Positions 49,660 to 58,739 of a stretch of DNA of 64,000 nt are shown here, one piece after another. Each line of letters starts with the position of its first letter. Position 1 is the first letter of the stretch. The notes under the pieces were generated by a model. It was not told where the DNA came from. It ran no database searches and was given only the letters and a program-made list of their open reading frames with translations. A program made the translations under genes and the position numbers. This DNA is from Thiomicrorhabdus marina (GTDB lineage: Bacteria > Pseudomonadota > Gammaproteobacteria > Thiomicrospirales > Thiomicrospiraceae), in the NCBI RefSeq assembly GCF_017571465.1, contig NZ_JAGETV010000004.1, positions 62,001 through 126,000 of the forward strand, given 5' to 3'.

Positions 49660-51561
49660 TTATTCCCCATGAAAGAAATCATAAATTGCCTGTGCTTTAT
49701 CTTGGCTAACGCCTTTTACTTTTTGTAACTCATTAACAGCAGCATTTTTAACTTCATTTAAACCACCAAAATGTACCAGTAAGGATTTACGGGTTTTTGG
49801 GCCTATTCCGGGAATATCTTCCAATCGTGAATGCGTCAGGGCTTTATTACGTTTTTTACGATGCGAGGTAATCGCAAAACGATGCGCTTCATCACGGATA
49901 TGGTTAATTAGATGCAATGCGATATCTTCATCAGAAAGGTCAATGCCCTCCATATTATATGGCGTGTACAGAACTTCTAAACCAGCTTTGCGCCCTTCAC
50001 CCTTCGCGACCGACACCAAAGGCAGAAAATCGAGTTGCAAAGACTTTAAAACATCAACCGCTTGATTTAGCTGCCCTTTGCCACCGTCAATAACAATTAA
50101 ACTTGGGAAGTTTGCATTTTCCTGTTTTAAACGTGCGTATCGTCGACTTAATACCTGATGCATTGCCGCATAATCATCTCCCGGCGTAATCCCTTCGATA
50201 TTAAACTTTCGATAGTCCCGGTTACTTGGAACGCCCTCTTTAAAGACCACGCAGCTGGCAATCGTCATTTCACCTTGGGTATGACTGATATCAAAACATT
50301 CCATATGCTCCGGTACTTCAGCCAAAGCCAGCACTTCCTGCAACGCCTGTAAACGCTGTTGCTGGTTACTCTTTTGTGTTAGATGCTGTTTTAAACCGGC
50401 TTCAGCATTGGTTTTCGCTAAAGAAAAAAGACTCTTATCAGTTTGCAATTTCGGCTGTTTAAAACCGGTACGGCGCTGATACTTTTCCAATAACAATGCT
50501 TGAATTGCCGATTGTTCAGCCAAGCTCTGCTCCAATAAAATTGTATGCGGTGACGGGTGTTCTTGATAATGCTGCAAGATAAACGCGCTCAGAATCTCTT
50601 CTTCAGACGAACCGGCAACCAGTTTCGGGTAATAGGTTTCGCTGCCCCAAAGATTACCGGCACGATACATCATTAAACATAAACAGACCTGATTTCCGTT
50701 TACAGCCACTGCCAAAACATCAATATCGCGATTACCCGGTTGATTGATCAGGTGTTGTGATTGAATCGAACGTAGCGCGGATATCCGGTCTCGGAACATC
50801 GCAGCTGTCTCAAACTCTAATTGCTCGGAAGCCTGCTCCATCTGCTTGCCAAGTTCATCGATTACCTGAAAACTTTTCCCTTCCAAAAACATCAAGGTAT
50901 GGCGCACATCGCGCTGATAATCGGCATCGGTGACTAAACCCTCAATGCAAGGGCCGGAACAGCGTTTAATTTGGTACTGCAAACAAGGTCGCGAACGGTG
51001 TTGAAAAACGCTTTCGGCACACTGACGCACCGGAAAAATCTTCTGTAAAGCATGCAAGGTGTGATGCACCGCCGACGCATTTGGAAAAGGCCCGTAATAT
51101 TCACCTTTACGTCTCTTCACTCCACGGTGAAAACTCAATGCAGGATATTCTTTTGCCGTAGAAACAAAGATATATGGGTAAGATTTGTCATCGCGAAACA
51201 GAATATTGTATTTCGGCTTATGGCGTTTAATCAGCGTACTTTCGAGTATATAGGCTTCCGATTCGGTATCGGTAATAGTGACTTCAACACGAGCGATCTG
51301 CTCGACCATTTTGGCCGTTTTAATGTCGTCGTGACGCTTTTTAAAATAACTGCTAACCCTTCTTTTTAAGTTTTTTGCCTTGCCAACGTAGATAATCTGC
51401 TGATCCTTATCCAACATGCGATATACGCCCGGACGCTGAGTAAGATGCTTAAGGAAGTCATCAATATCAAACCGTGCCGTGCTTTCATTGCTCGTTTCGT
51501 TGTCTTCCATAATGTCTTCAGGCTGTTTTGGCGGATTCTGCGTGCTCTTGGCTTGGGTCAT
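49660..51561 (-). CDS. uvrC: Excinuclease ABC subunit C
   Basis: UvrC makes the two cuts in nucleotide excision repair. The 633-residue protein has the GIY-YIG nuclease domain (RPGVYRMLDKDQQIIYVGKA), a cysteine cluster region (CLQYQIKRCSGPCIEG), a UVR motif in the middle (about 230-260), the RNase-H-like 5' nuclease (ECFDISHTQG, VIDGGKGQLNQA), and two C-terminal helix-hairpin-helix motifs (LEDIPGIGPKTRKSLL). The N-terminus is about 17 residues longer than needed; a second ATG (MEDNETS) is an alternative start. Divergent from the S49 peptidase gene. Confidence 0.96.
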   Translation of the reverse strand: MTQAKSTQNPPKQPEDIMEDNETSNESTARFDIDDFLKHLTQRPGVYRMLDKDQQIIYVGKAKNLKRRVSSYFKKRHDDIKTAKMVEQIARVEVTITDTESEAYILESTLIKRHKPKYNILFRDDKSYPYIFVSTAKEYPALSFHRGVKRRKGEYYGPFPNASAVHHTLHALQKIFPVRQCAESVFQHRSRPCLQYQIKRCSGPCIEGLVTDADYQRDVRHTLMFLEGKSFQVIDELGKQMEQASEQLEFETAAMFRDRISALRSIQSQHLINQPGNRDIDVLAVAVNGNQVCLCLMMYRAGNLWGSETYYPKLVAGSSEEEILSAFILQHYQEHPSPHTILLEQSLAEQSAIQALLLEKYQRRTGFKQPKLQTDKSLFSLAKTNAEAGLKQHLTQKSNQQQRLQALQEVLALAEVPEHMECFDISHTQGEMTIASCVVFKEGVPSNRDYRKFNIEGITPGDDYAAMHQVLSRRYARLKQENANFPSLIVIDGGKGQLNQAVDVLKSLQLDFLPLVSVAKGEGRKAGLEVLYTPYNMEGIDLSDEDIALHLINHIRDEAHRFAITSHRKKRNKALTHSRLEDIPGIGPKTRKSLLVHFGGLNEVKNAAVNELQKVKGVSQDKAQAIYDFFHGE

Positions 51562-51622
51562 AGATGATTAAAGGTTAAAATGCGAAACACAATATTATAG
51601 CGAATCTCTAAAGGGAATTACG

Positions 51623-52615
51623 ATGGAACAAGAAAACCAATCGGCACCTAGCTCAAATGAAAGCTCAAAACAATCGGTTCCGACAATGCAAAACTTCGAC
51701 CGCTTAGCCGGCGCAGTTGAATCTTTAGTCAAACAAGAGCGCTGGAGCCGCCGTTTTGCGAATTTATTAAAACTGGCTATTGCCGGTTATATCGTCTTTT
51801 TCATTTACATTGCAATTGACAATATGGGCGCTGCAAAAGAGTTAAAAGAGATGAACAATGACCAAGAGCACATTGCGGTAGTTCGCTTAGAAGGTCCAAT
51901 TATGGCGCAAACCGAAAACAGTGCGGAATACATGATTCCATTACTTCGAGAAGCCTTTAGCAATGACGCTGCCAAGGTGGTAGTGATCAAAGCCAACTCA
52001 CCTGGCGGAAGCCCGGTGCAATCAGCACTGATTAATGATGAAATCACGCGCCTGAAGAAAAAATACAATAAGCCGGTCATCGCTGTAGTTGAAGATCTAT
52101 GTGCTTCAGGCTGTTACTACATCACCGTCGCAGCCGATAAGATTATCGCCAATAAAGGTTCACTAATAGGGTCAATTGGGGTGCGCATGGATTCATTCGG
52201 TTTTACAGGGCTCATGGAGAAAGTTGGTATCGAAAACCGTTCAATGCATGCTGGCGAACATAAAACCTTTATCAACCCTTTTGCGGAAAAAGATGAAGAA
52301 GGCCGTGAATTCTTCCGTACTAAAGTCTTAGAACGCACTCATCAGCAATTTATCCAAGCAGTTCGTGACGGGCGTGGCGATCGCATTAAAGAAACCGAAG
52401 ATACTTACACCGGACTGGTTTGGCTCGGCGATGAAGCAGTTGAAAATGGTATGATTGACGGACTAGGTGATATGGGTTCAGTCGGCCGCGAATATATGGA
52501 TGAGCCAAAATATCGTTACTATGAAGTAGAGAAAACCATTTTTGAACAACTACTTGGTGATATCAGCACGCAAACGGCAAGCCGTTTAGCGATGTTCTTC
52601 ACCACCATGCATTAA
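51623..52615 (+). CDS. S49-family signal peptide peptidase
   Basis: A 330-residue SppA/SohB-like serine protease that degrades left-over signal peptides in the inner membrane. It has a soluble acidic N-terminus, one membrane helix (about 50-70), and a crotonase-like protease domain with IKANSPGGSPVQSALINDEI, the nucleophile region VEDLCASGCYYITVAADKI (serine in ASG) and GSLIGSIGV. It is the single-domain size, about half of E. coli SppA. The gene is followed by a bidirectional terminator shared with the ABC-F gene. Confidence 0.9.
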   Translation: MEQENQSAPSSNESSKQSVPTMQNFDRLAGAVESLVKQERWSRRFANLLKLAIAGYIVFFIYIAIDNMGAAKELKEMNNDQEHIAVVRLEGPIMAQTENSAEYMIPLLREAFSNDAAKVVVIKANSPGGSPVQSALINDEITRLKKKYNKPVIAVVEDLCASGCYYITVAADKIIANKGSLIGSIGVRMDSFGFTGLMEKVGIENRSMHAGEHKTFINPFAEKDEEGREFFRTKVLERTHQQFIQAVRDGRGDRIKETEDTYTGLVWLGDEAVENGMIDGLGDMGSVGREYMDEPKYRYYEVEKTIFEQLLGDISTQTASRLAMFFTTMH

Positions 52616-52636
52616 TCCATTCGTTTGAATTTACGA

Positions 52637-52667
52637 CAAAAAAGGCGAGTCAAAACTCGCCTTTTTT
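52637..52667. terminator. Bidirectional terminator
   Basis: AAAAAAGGCGAGT and ACTCGCCTTTTTT form a stem around CAAA, with T runs on both strands. It ends the convergent S49 peptidase and ABC-F transcripts. Confidence 0.9.
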
Positions 52668-52683
52668 ATTTCTTGTACATTCT

Positions 52684-54618
52684 TTATAGCCCTGATTCAA
52701 ATTCATCACGTTTGGCTTGGATCGTTTCTTCAACTTCCATCCATTCCATTTCCAGTGCTTCAATAAGCGCCTGACAATCGGCTTCCTGTTGTAAGCATTG
52801 GCTTAATTCGTCTTTATTGGCATCGTCATACAGAGAGCTGTCTTCCATTTTTTGATGCAGCTTGCCAAGTTTACCTTGCGCCTTATCCAGCTCCTTTTCC
52901 AACTTACGGCTACGCTGCAAATCGGCTTTAATCAATTGATCAAGCTGTTTGCGCAGGTTGGCATTTTCAATTCGTTGCTGTTTTTTATTCTGACTCTTGT
53001 TGGCGTCATCAGCGCCTTCCATCTGCTTCTGTGCTTCAGCGGACTGTTTGATTCGCTTTAATTGCTCAGACAGATACTGATCCAAATCGCCATAGAACAA
53101 CTCAACCATACCTTGATGCACCCACCAATATTGGTCGGCAATCGATGCCAACAGGTGCTTATCATGGCTGACTAACAACAGCGCCCCACTATAATCATTC
53201 AGCGCCATTTCCAAGGCATCACGAGTTTCCATATCCAAATGGTTAGTCGGTTCATCAAGGATAATAAGATTAGGTTCTTGGAAAACAATTATTGCTAGCG
53301 CTAATCGTGCTTTCTCGCCACCGGAAAACGGTGCGATCGATTCCAGACATTGCTCATTACTAAACCCGAACCCACCCAGAAAATCTCGTGCTTGCTGGTC
53401 ACTAGGCGCATCTTCCAAAGCCAATAGATGTTTTAACGGACTCCATTCCGGGCGCAAAGTTTCTAACTGATGCTGAGAGAAATAACCGACTTTAACACCA
53501 CGGGCAGAAATTACCTTACCGTTAACCGGTTTTAATTCTCCGACAATTAACTTTAATAAGGTGGTTTTACCGGAGCCATTGACCCCGACCAGACCGATGC
53601 GATCACCGGAACGCAAGGTAAGATTGGCCTCGTTAATAATCGGCTTATCCGGATAAGCGAAACTTAAATTTTCGATTTTCAACATCGGATCCGGCTGAGA
53701 TTTCGGCTCGGCAAACTCAAAATGAAATGGATTACTGGCCTGAACGGCGGCAACCATTTCCATCCGCTCCAAAGCTTTGACCCGACTTTGCGCCTGCTTG
53801 GCTTTGGATGCCTTGGCTTTAAAACGGCTAATAAAGGTTTTCAGATGTTGCATCTGTTGTTTTTGCTTATCATGCAACGCTTGTTGTTGCATTAGGCGTT
53901 CATTGCGCTGACGTTCAAAAGCAGCGAAATTCCCTTGGTAGAAATTGATTTTTTGATTATCAATATGGGCAATACCTTGCACTACTTGATCTAGAAAATC
54001 GCGGTCATGGGAAATAACCAGTACCGCGCCATCAAAAGATTTGAGCCACTGCTTTAACCATGAAACGGCTTCGATATCCAAGTGGTTGGTCGGTTCGTCC
54101 AGTAACAGTAAATCGGAACGTTGCATTAACGCACGCGCCAGTTTTAGGCGGACTTGCCAACCACCGGAAAAGGCATCGATACTTTTGCTGAAGTCTTCTT
54201 CGCTAAAACCTAAACCATACAACAACTGCTTGGTTTGGTTCTCTACCGCATAACCATGTAATTTATCCAACTGGTCATAGGCTGCGACAATCGCATTGTC
54301 ATTATGCTCGGCCTCGGCTTTTTTCAAAGACGCAATCGCTTTAGCATAAAGCTCATCGCCAAAACTGACATACTCGATGACCGTCTGTTGCTTGGCATCG
54401 GTTTCTTGTTCGACATAACCGATAACCCATTCCGCCGGCATGCCGAGATTACCGGCATCGATGGTGACTTGTCCAAGAATGGCTCGAAAAAGCGTAGTCT
54501 TGCCGGCACCGTTTTGGCCAACAAGACCGATTTTCTGACCTGGATGAATGGCGAGATTAGCACTGTCAAGCAAGGGTTTGACACCGGCACGTAATGAAAG
54601 GTTTTGAATATTAATCAT
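52684..54618 (-). CDS. ABC-F ATPase (YheS-like)
   Basis: A 644-residue soluble ABC-F protein with two nucleotide-binding domains. Walker A motifs are GLVGQNGAGKTTLF (about residue 33) and GLVGVNGSGKTTLL (about 345); signature motifs are FSGGWQVRLKLARAL and FSGGEKARLALAI; Walker B strands end LLLDEPTNHLD and IILDEPTNHLD. A Q/R-rich linker (about 240-290) and a long C-terminal coiled coil (about 550-640) fit YheS, a translation factor acting on stalled ribosomes. No membrane part, so it is not a transporter. It is nine bases below lolD. Confidence 0.92.
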   Translation of the reverse strand: MINIQNLSLRAGVKPLLDSANLAIHPGQKIGLVGQNGAGKTTLFRAILGQVTIDAGNLGMPAEWVIGYVEQETDAKQQTVIEYVSFGDELYAKAIASLKKAEAEHNDNAIVAAYDQLDKLHGYAVENQTKQLLYGLGFSEEDFSKSIDAFSGGWQVRLKLARALMQRSDLLLLDEPTNHLDIEAVSWLKQWLKSFDGAVLVISHDRDFLDQVVQGIAHIDNQKINFYQGNFAAFERQRNERLMQQQALHDKQKQQMQHLKTFISRFKAKASKAKQAQSRVKALERMEMVAAVQASNPFHFEFAEPKSQPDPMLKIENLSFAYPDKPIINEANLTLRSGDRIGLVGVNGSGKTTLLKLIVGELKPVNGKVISARGVKVGYFSQHQLETLRPEWSPLKHLLALEDAPSDQQARDFLGGFGFSNEQCLESIAPFSGGEKARLALAIIVFQEPNLIILDEPTNHLDMETRDALEMALNDYSGALLLVSHDKHLLASIADQYWWVHQGMVELFYGDLDQYLSEQLKRIKQSAEAQKQMEGADDANKSQNKKQQRIENANLRKQLDQLIKADLQRSRKLEKELDKAQGKLGKLHQKMEDSSLYDDANKDELSQCLQQEADCQALIEALEMEWMEVEETIQAKRDEFESGL

Positions 54619-54626
54619 TGAATTTT

Positions 54627-55310
54627 TTAAGTATTTTCAACCAAGCAGCCATCTTTAAGATGCAGTTGGCGATCCATTCGATTGGCAAGTTGTAAGTCGT
54701 GAGTAACGATTAATAAGGCGGTATTCAGCTCGTGGTTTAATTCTAGCAACAGTTCAAATACCTGCTCTGCTGATTGTTGATCAAGATTACCCGTTGGTTC
54801 ATCAGCAAGGATACATTCCGGCTCGGTAATCAAGGCTCGGGCAATAGCAACACGCTGACGTTCACCACCAGATAGTTCAGACGGCTTATGCAACATACGA
54901 TGTCCTAAACCGACTCGCTCCAATAACTTAATCGCTTTTTGTTTAGCTTCATTCAGGTTACTACGCCGAATTCGTAACGGCATAATGACATTATCTAACG
55001 CAGTGAATTCCGGCAATAGATGATGGAATTGATAAACGAAACCCATCGACCGATTACGAATTTTGCCACGCTTGCGCTCATTTAATTGTGAAAACTCCGC
55101 ATCTAAGAGTTGTACTGAACCGTTCGTTGGCTTATCTAATCCAGCCAATAGATGCAACAAAGTACTTTTACCTGAACCGGAAGTGCCAACAATCGCCAAT
55201 TTTTCACCGGCAAAAAGTTCAAAATCAATCTGTTTAAAGACTTGGGTTTGGATATCCCCCTCTTTATAGGTCTTACTCAACCCCTGTGCATGCAAGACTC
55301 GTTTACTCAT
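54627..55310 (-). CDS. lolD: Lipoprotein-releasing ATPase LolD
   Basis: LolD powers release of outer-membrane lipoproteins to LolA. The 227-residue ABC ATPase has Walker [19 protein letters not shown], the MacB/LolD-type [15 protein letters not shown] stretch after the Q-loop, signature [15 protein letters not shown], and Walker [11 protein letters not shown]. It overlaps the membrane subunit gene upstream by eight bases. Confidence 0.95.
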   Translation of the reverse strand: MSKRVLHAQGLSKTYKEGDIQTQVFKQIDFELFAGEKLAIVGTSGSGKSTLLHLLAGLDKPTNGSVQLLDAEFSQLNERKRGKIRNRSMGFVYQFHHLLPEFTALDNVIMPLRIRRSNLNEAKQKAIKLLERVGLGHRMLHKPSELSGGERQRVAIARALITEPECILADEPTGNLDQQSAEQVFELLLELNHELNTALLIVTHDLQLANRMDRQLHLKDGCLVENT

Positions 55311-56553
55311 AACGTAACGCCTCCGCCGGTTGGACTTTGGCTGCTTTACGCGCCGGATAAAGGGTTGCTAACAACGTCAAAATAAAGGCGATACCGGAAA
55401 CCGAGTAGACATCATTCCAATCGATTTTCGACGGCACTTGGCTGATGTAGTAAACATCCGGTGGAAAGAACTGAATACCTAAAAGCTTTTCAATAAACGG
55501 CACAATAACATCAATATTGGATGCCAAAGATACTCCGCCAATCAAGCCCAAAAGTGCGCCAAGCAAACCGATAACTAAACCTTGAATAATGAAAATCCAT
55601 TGAATGCTGTTCGGTGTTGCCCCCAGCGTCCTCAAAACCGCAATATCCGCTTGTTTATCGGTAACCACCATCACCATGGTGGAAACGATATTAAATGCTG
55701 CGACCATAATAATGAGTGCTAAAACAATAAACATCATCTTTTTTTCCATCTCAATGGCTTTAAAGAAATTCATATGTTGCTGGCGCCAATCTTTGACATA
55801 CAGGGTTTGAGCTAAATGATTAGCAACCTCTTGCTTCACTTCACCGACCCGAAAAAGGTTATCTATCTTTAACTGTAGGCCGGAGATTTGCTCGTCATAC
55901 TTAAAAAGTTTCTGAGCATCTTTAATATGAATTAATGCTAAATTAGCATCATATTCATGCATACCCGCACTAAAAATGCCTACTACCGTGAAACGTTTGA
56001 TACGTGGGACAATGCCAACAGCGGTTACCGTTCCCTGTGGAGCGATAACGGTAACCTTATCACCAACTGATAGGCCAAGTGATGACGCCAGCTCGTTGCC
56101 GATAACCATTGAAAACTGATTCGGCTTTAGACTCGTAAGATCGCCAATCACCATCTTACCGTTGATATTGCTGACTTCTTTCTCATACACTGGCATTACC
56201 CCACGGATCGCCACGCCTTGCACTGAACCACGATTGGTCAACATCCCTTGCTCCATAATATTTGGAGCTGCACCTTCAATATCCGGTAATTCCTTCACTT
56301 TTTCATACAAGGATGACCAGTTGCTCAACTTGCCGTTCTCTTGAGAAATGGTCATATGGGCAGTCATGCCAAGAATCCGGTCGCGCAATTCATGTTGGAA
56401 ACCGTTCATAATCGATAGCACGGTAATTAAAGCGGTAACACCGAGTGCAATACCAATCATTGACGATAGAGAAATAAATGAGATGAAACCGTTACGTCGC
56501 TTTGCTCGGGTGTACCGCAAACCGACGAAGAGTTCAAAAGGGAGTTTGGACAT
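55303..56553 (-). CDS. Lipoprotein-releasing permease LolC/E
   Basis: A 416-residue membrane subunit with four membrane helices: one at about 22-48 ([21 protein letters not shown]), then the large periplasmic MacB-like domain (about 50-270), then three helices at the C-terminus ([20 protein letters not shown] and on). Because only one LolC/E-type gene accompanies lolD, it may be the single-subunit form (LolF-like homodimer) used by some gammaproteobacteria, unless a second gene lies elsewhere. Operon with lolD. Confidence 0.92.
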   Translation of the reverse strand: MSKLPFELFVGLRYTRAKRRNGFISFISLSSMIGIALGVTALITVLSIMNGFQHELRDRILGMTAHMTISQENGKLSNWSSLYEKVKELPDIEGAAPNIMEQGMLTNRGSVQGVAIRGVMPVYEKEVSNINGKMVIGDLTSLKPNQFSMVIGNELASSLGLSVGDKVTVIAPQGTVTAVGIVPRIKRFTVVGIFSAGMHEYDANLALIHIKDAQKLFKYDEQISGLQLKIDNLFRVGEVKQEVANHLAQTLYVKDWRQQHMNFFKAIEMEKKMMFIVLALIIMVAAFNIVSTMVMVVTDKQADIAVLRTLGATPNSIQWIFIIQGLVIGLLGALLGLIGGVSLASNIDVIVPFIEKLLGIQFFPPDVYYISQVPSKIDWNDVYSVSGIAFILTLLATLYPARKAAKVQPAEALRYE

Positions 56554-56570
56554 AAATACTAAATTCAGTT

Positions 56571-57266
56571 TTATTTTTCGGAGTTGGCCGATGATTCATC
56601 ATCAAATTTCTTGCTTCTTCGCTTGTTTTGCCGAATTGGCGGTAAATTAGCTTTATAGGAGATGAAAACCGGTAATTCAATTTTATAAACGATAGCAGAA
56701 ACTCGCATAATAATAGTAATCAGAATCGACACAAAAATTGCCAGTTCCTGAGAGACATCATTGTGCAGTAACAATAAAAGAACACTCGCTCCGATAAAAG
56801 AAGCGGTTGCATAAATCTCTTTACGCAAAACGAGCGGAATTTCATCAACTAAAACATCGCGAATCATGCCGCCAACCACACCGGTCATGACACCAGTCAT
56901 TATCGCAATCGGATCGGAAAAACCAAGTTCCATTGCCTTCTGCGTACCGATAACGGTAAAAACAGCTAAACCCAGTGCATCCAAGAACAATAATAACTTC
57001 ACCGGTAAACGGCGAAAACGTGCCAGAAAGAAAAACGCTAAGGTTGTGCAGACAACAATATAAATATAAATATCATTTTGCGTCCAGAAAACCGGCTCAC
57101 CGATAATGAGGTCTCGCAAGGTTCCACCGCCAATCGCGGTTACCATAGCGATGACAATAGCACCGAACAGATCCAAATGTTTTCGACGTGCGGCCAAAAG
57201 CCCAGTGATTGCAAAAACCACTGTGCCGAGGAAATCCAGATATTGCAATGTCATCGTTATTTTCAT
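56571..57266 (-). CDS. TRIC-type/UPF0126 membrane channel
   Basis: A 231-residue inner-membrane protein with seven helices and two related halves, each with a glycine-rich bend: AIVIAMVTAIGGGTLRDLIIGEP and GVMTGVVGGMIRDVLVDEIP. This is the bacterial TRIC/YicG family of potassium-type cation channels. The frame extends 16 codons upstream, but a perfect TATAAT (57274-57279, minus strand) lies inside that extension, so the transcript should start at about 57267 and the first usable ATG is 57266 (leaderless) or 57254. The last residues are basic and soluble. Confidence 0.85.
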   Translation of the reverse strand: MKITMTLQYLDFLGTVVFAITGLLAARRKHLDLFGAIVIAMVTAIGGGTLRDLIIGEPVFWTQNDIYIYIVVCTTLAFFFLARFRRLPVKLLLFLDALGLAVFTVIGTQKAMELGFSDPIAIMTGVMTGVVGGMIRDVLVDEIPLVLRKEIYATASFIGASVLLLLLHNDVSQELAIFVSILITIIMRVSAIVYKIELPVFISYKANLPPIRQNKRRSKKFDDESSANSEK

Positions 57267-57314
57267 GCGCTGTATTATAAAAGAGCCTTGAGTTTGCAAA
57301 CATAAATTTTTCAC

Positions 57315-57716
57315 AAACTTACAGGACTTCGCGTCTATAACCTTTTATTCCTTAAGGTAAAGTATTTTAAGGCGGTATTTTCTTCTTAAAGGCATTGTGA
57401 TTAATTAAATTTAAAATTAGGCGAAAATATTTCACTAGCACTGCCATTATCTCAACTTAATGCACTCCCCGATAGAGATTTCTAATATTGGGTAATAACG
57501 ATATTTAAACTCAATGCTGCATTATTGATTTTTTTAATTACTCAACAAAATTCGTATTTGCTATAACTCTCAGCCGTTCGCAAAACTTGATATAGGTAGG
57601 CAAAGTCCCGCTCAAACTCAAGCTTTCCAGACAGCCAATAGCGGTAAGACGCAATGATAGCGTCATCCGCTTTATGAAAAATATAAATACAATTATTGTT
57701 ATAGGACGCAGTCTTT
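57315..57716. other. AT-rich intergenic region before delta-CA
   Basis: 402 bp between divergent genes. No gene is supported; a 72-codon minus-strand frame (57542-57760) runs into the carbonic anhydrase start and is doubtful. The carbonic anhydrase promoter must lie near 57680; a T/A-rich stretch is present, but no clear pair of boxes. Possible CO2-responsive control cannot be judged. Confidence 0.4.
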
Positions 57717-58574
57717 ATGAAAAAAACACTTTTAACTCTTGCTATCGCATCTATCTTCACAGCCCCTATTGCATTTGCAGCAGACCATGCTCACGAAGGT
57801 GTTGCTAACAGTGTTATCGAAAAACAACGAGCAGCGCTACAAAACAATACTCAAGGCAAAGGCTTTGGTCCACAGTCACCGCGTAATATCGATAACCTAG
57901 ATGGAGCCAACCCAATTAAATTCCAAGAAGCTCCGCCGTATCAAGAAATGAATCTATGTAACATCCACTTCCATAAAAACGCAGAACACCAAGGTGGAGA
58001 GTTCACTACATACGCAGGCAATGGCGATGGACATGGCTATCAGAGCGGATTCAAATATGACGGTACACTTAGCAAAGCCGAGTCAAAACCTTATAAAGGC
58101 CAAGTCTGTCCTAGTAAACATGGCGGATTAAATGTTGGTGACACGATCGAAGTTCACTATGTACATTCAACTGCCCAAATCAAACCGGGTCCGACATTAG
58201 GTTCATGTTTGAATAAGAGCATCGGCAACCCGCAACTTCGCGTTGAGACTCAAGTTTACGTATTAGTGAATGATAAAAATGCTCTAGACTTCAAGAAAAT
58301 GACAGAGCATGGAATTCGCGGCGGACGCCACCAAGCTTTGAACATTCCAACCAATATGGGGGCTCCAGTTCAATACACAGGCTCTACAACCGGACCTAAA
58401 TACAACGAAAAAGGTTCACCATTCCAAGTTTCTTGGAGCGTTCGTCCAAAAGTGGCAAAAGTCGATATCTCAAGCGTTGGTGAATGGTGTAAAGGCAATA
58501 CTTTTGATGAAGATCACGCACACGGTGTTCGTAACTTAGTTATCAACCCTCGCCTACTCTCAACAATTAAATAA
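57717..58574 (+). CDS. Periplasmic delta-class carbonic anhydrase
   Basis: A 285-residue exported protein. It has a signal peptide (residues 1-21, cleavage after AFA) and then a domain with the delta-carbonic anhydrase signature LCNIHFHKNAEHQGGEF, in which the histidines of HFH and AEH are the expected zinc ligands, followed by DTIEVHYVHSTAQ and GEWCKGNTFDEDHAHG. Several cysteines may form disulfides. Delta-CAs were first described in diatoms and are also found in sulfur-oxidising gammaproteobacteria. In the periplasm it would interconvert CO2 and bicarbonate for carbon fixation. It has a weak AGGA 11 bases ahead and its own terminator. Confidence 0.85.
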   Translation: MKKTLLTLAIASIFTAPIAFAADHAHEGVANSVIEKQRAALQNNTQGKGFGPQSPRNIDNLDGANPIKFQEAPPYQEMNLCNIHFHKNAEHQGGEFTTYAGNGDGHGYQSGFKYDGTLSKAESKPYKGQVCPSKHGGLNVGDTIEVHYVHSTAQIKPGPTLGSCLNKSIGNPQLRVETQVYVLVNDKNALDFKKMTEHGIRGGRHQALNIPTNMGAPVQYTGSTTGPKYNEKGSPFQVSWSVRPKVAKVDISSVGEWCKGNTFDEDHAHGVRNLVINPRLLSTIK

Positions 58575-58632
58575 TCATTAGATAACAATAAATTAAGCCA
58601 TAAAACTTGATTTAACTTATCATCTAAATTAG

Positions 58633-58665
58633 CCGCTAATAGTTATTGCTACTAGCGGTTTTTTT
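58633..58665 (+). terminator. Terminator of delta-CA gene
   Basis: CCGCTA-a-TAG pairs with CTA-c-TAGCGG, followed by T7 on the plus strand. Confidence 0.85.
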
Positions 58666-58692
58666 ATTGCCTAGCATTTTGTTCAGACAATA

Positions 58693-58718
58693 AAAAACCC
58701 GCCATAATGACGGGTTTT
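58693..58718 (-). terminator. Terminator of SQR gene
   Basis: AAAACCCG and CGGGTTTT pair around a loop of about 9 bases (CCATAATGA region), followed by T-rich sequence on the minus strand. Confidence 0.8.
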
Positions 58719-58739
58719 CTACTACCAAATAATCAGTGA

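Noticed and set aside
57542-57760. 72-residue minus-strand protein
   Set aside because: It overlaps the delta-CA start and signal peptide on the opposite strand, has no ribosome binding site, and lies in the promoter region that gene requires.
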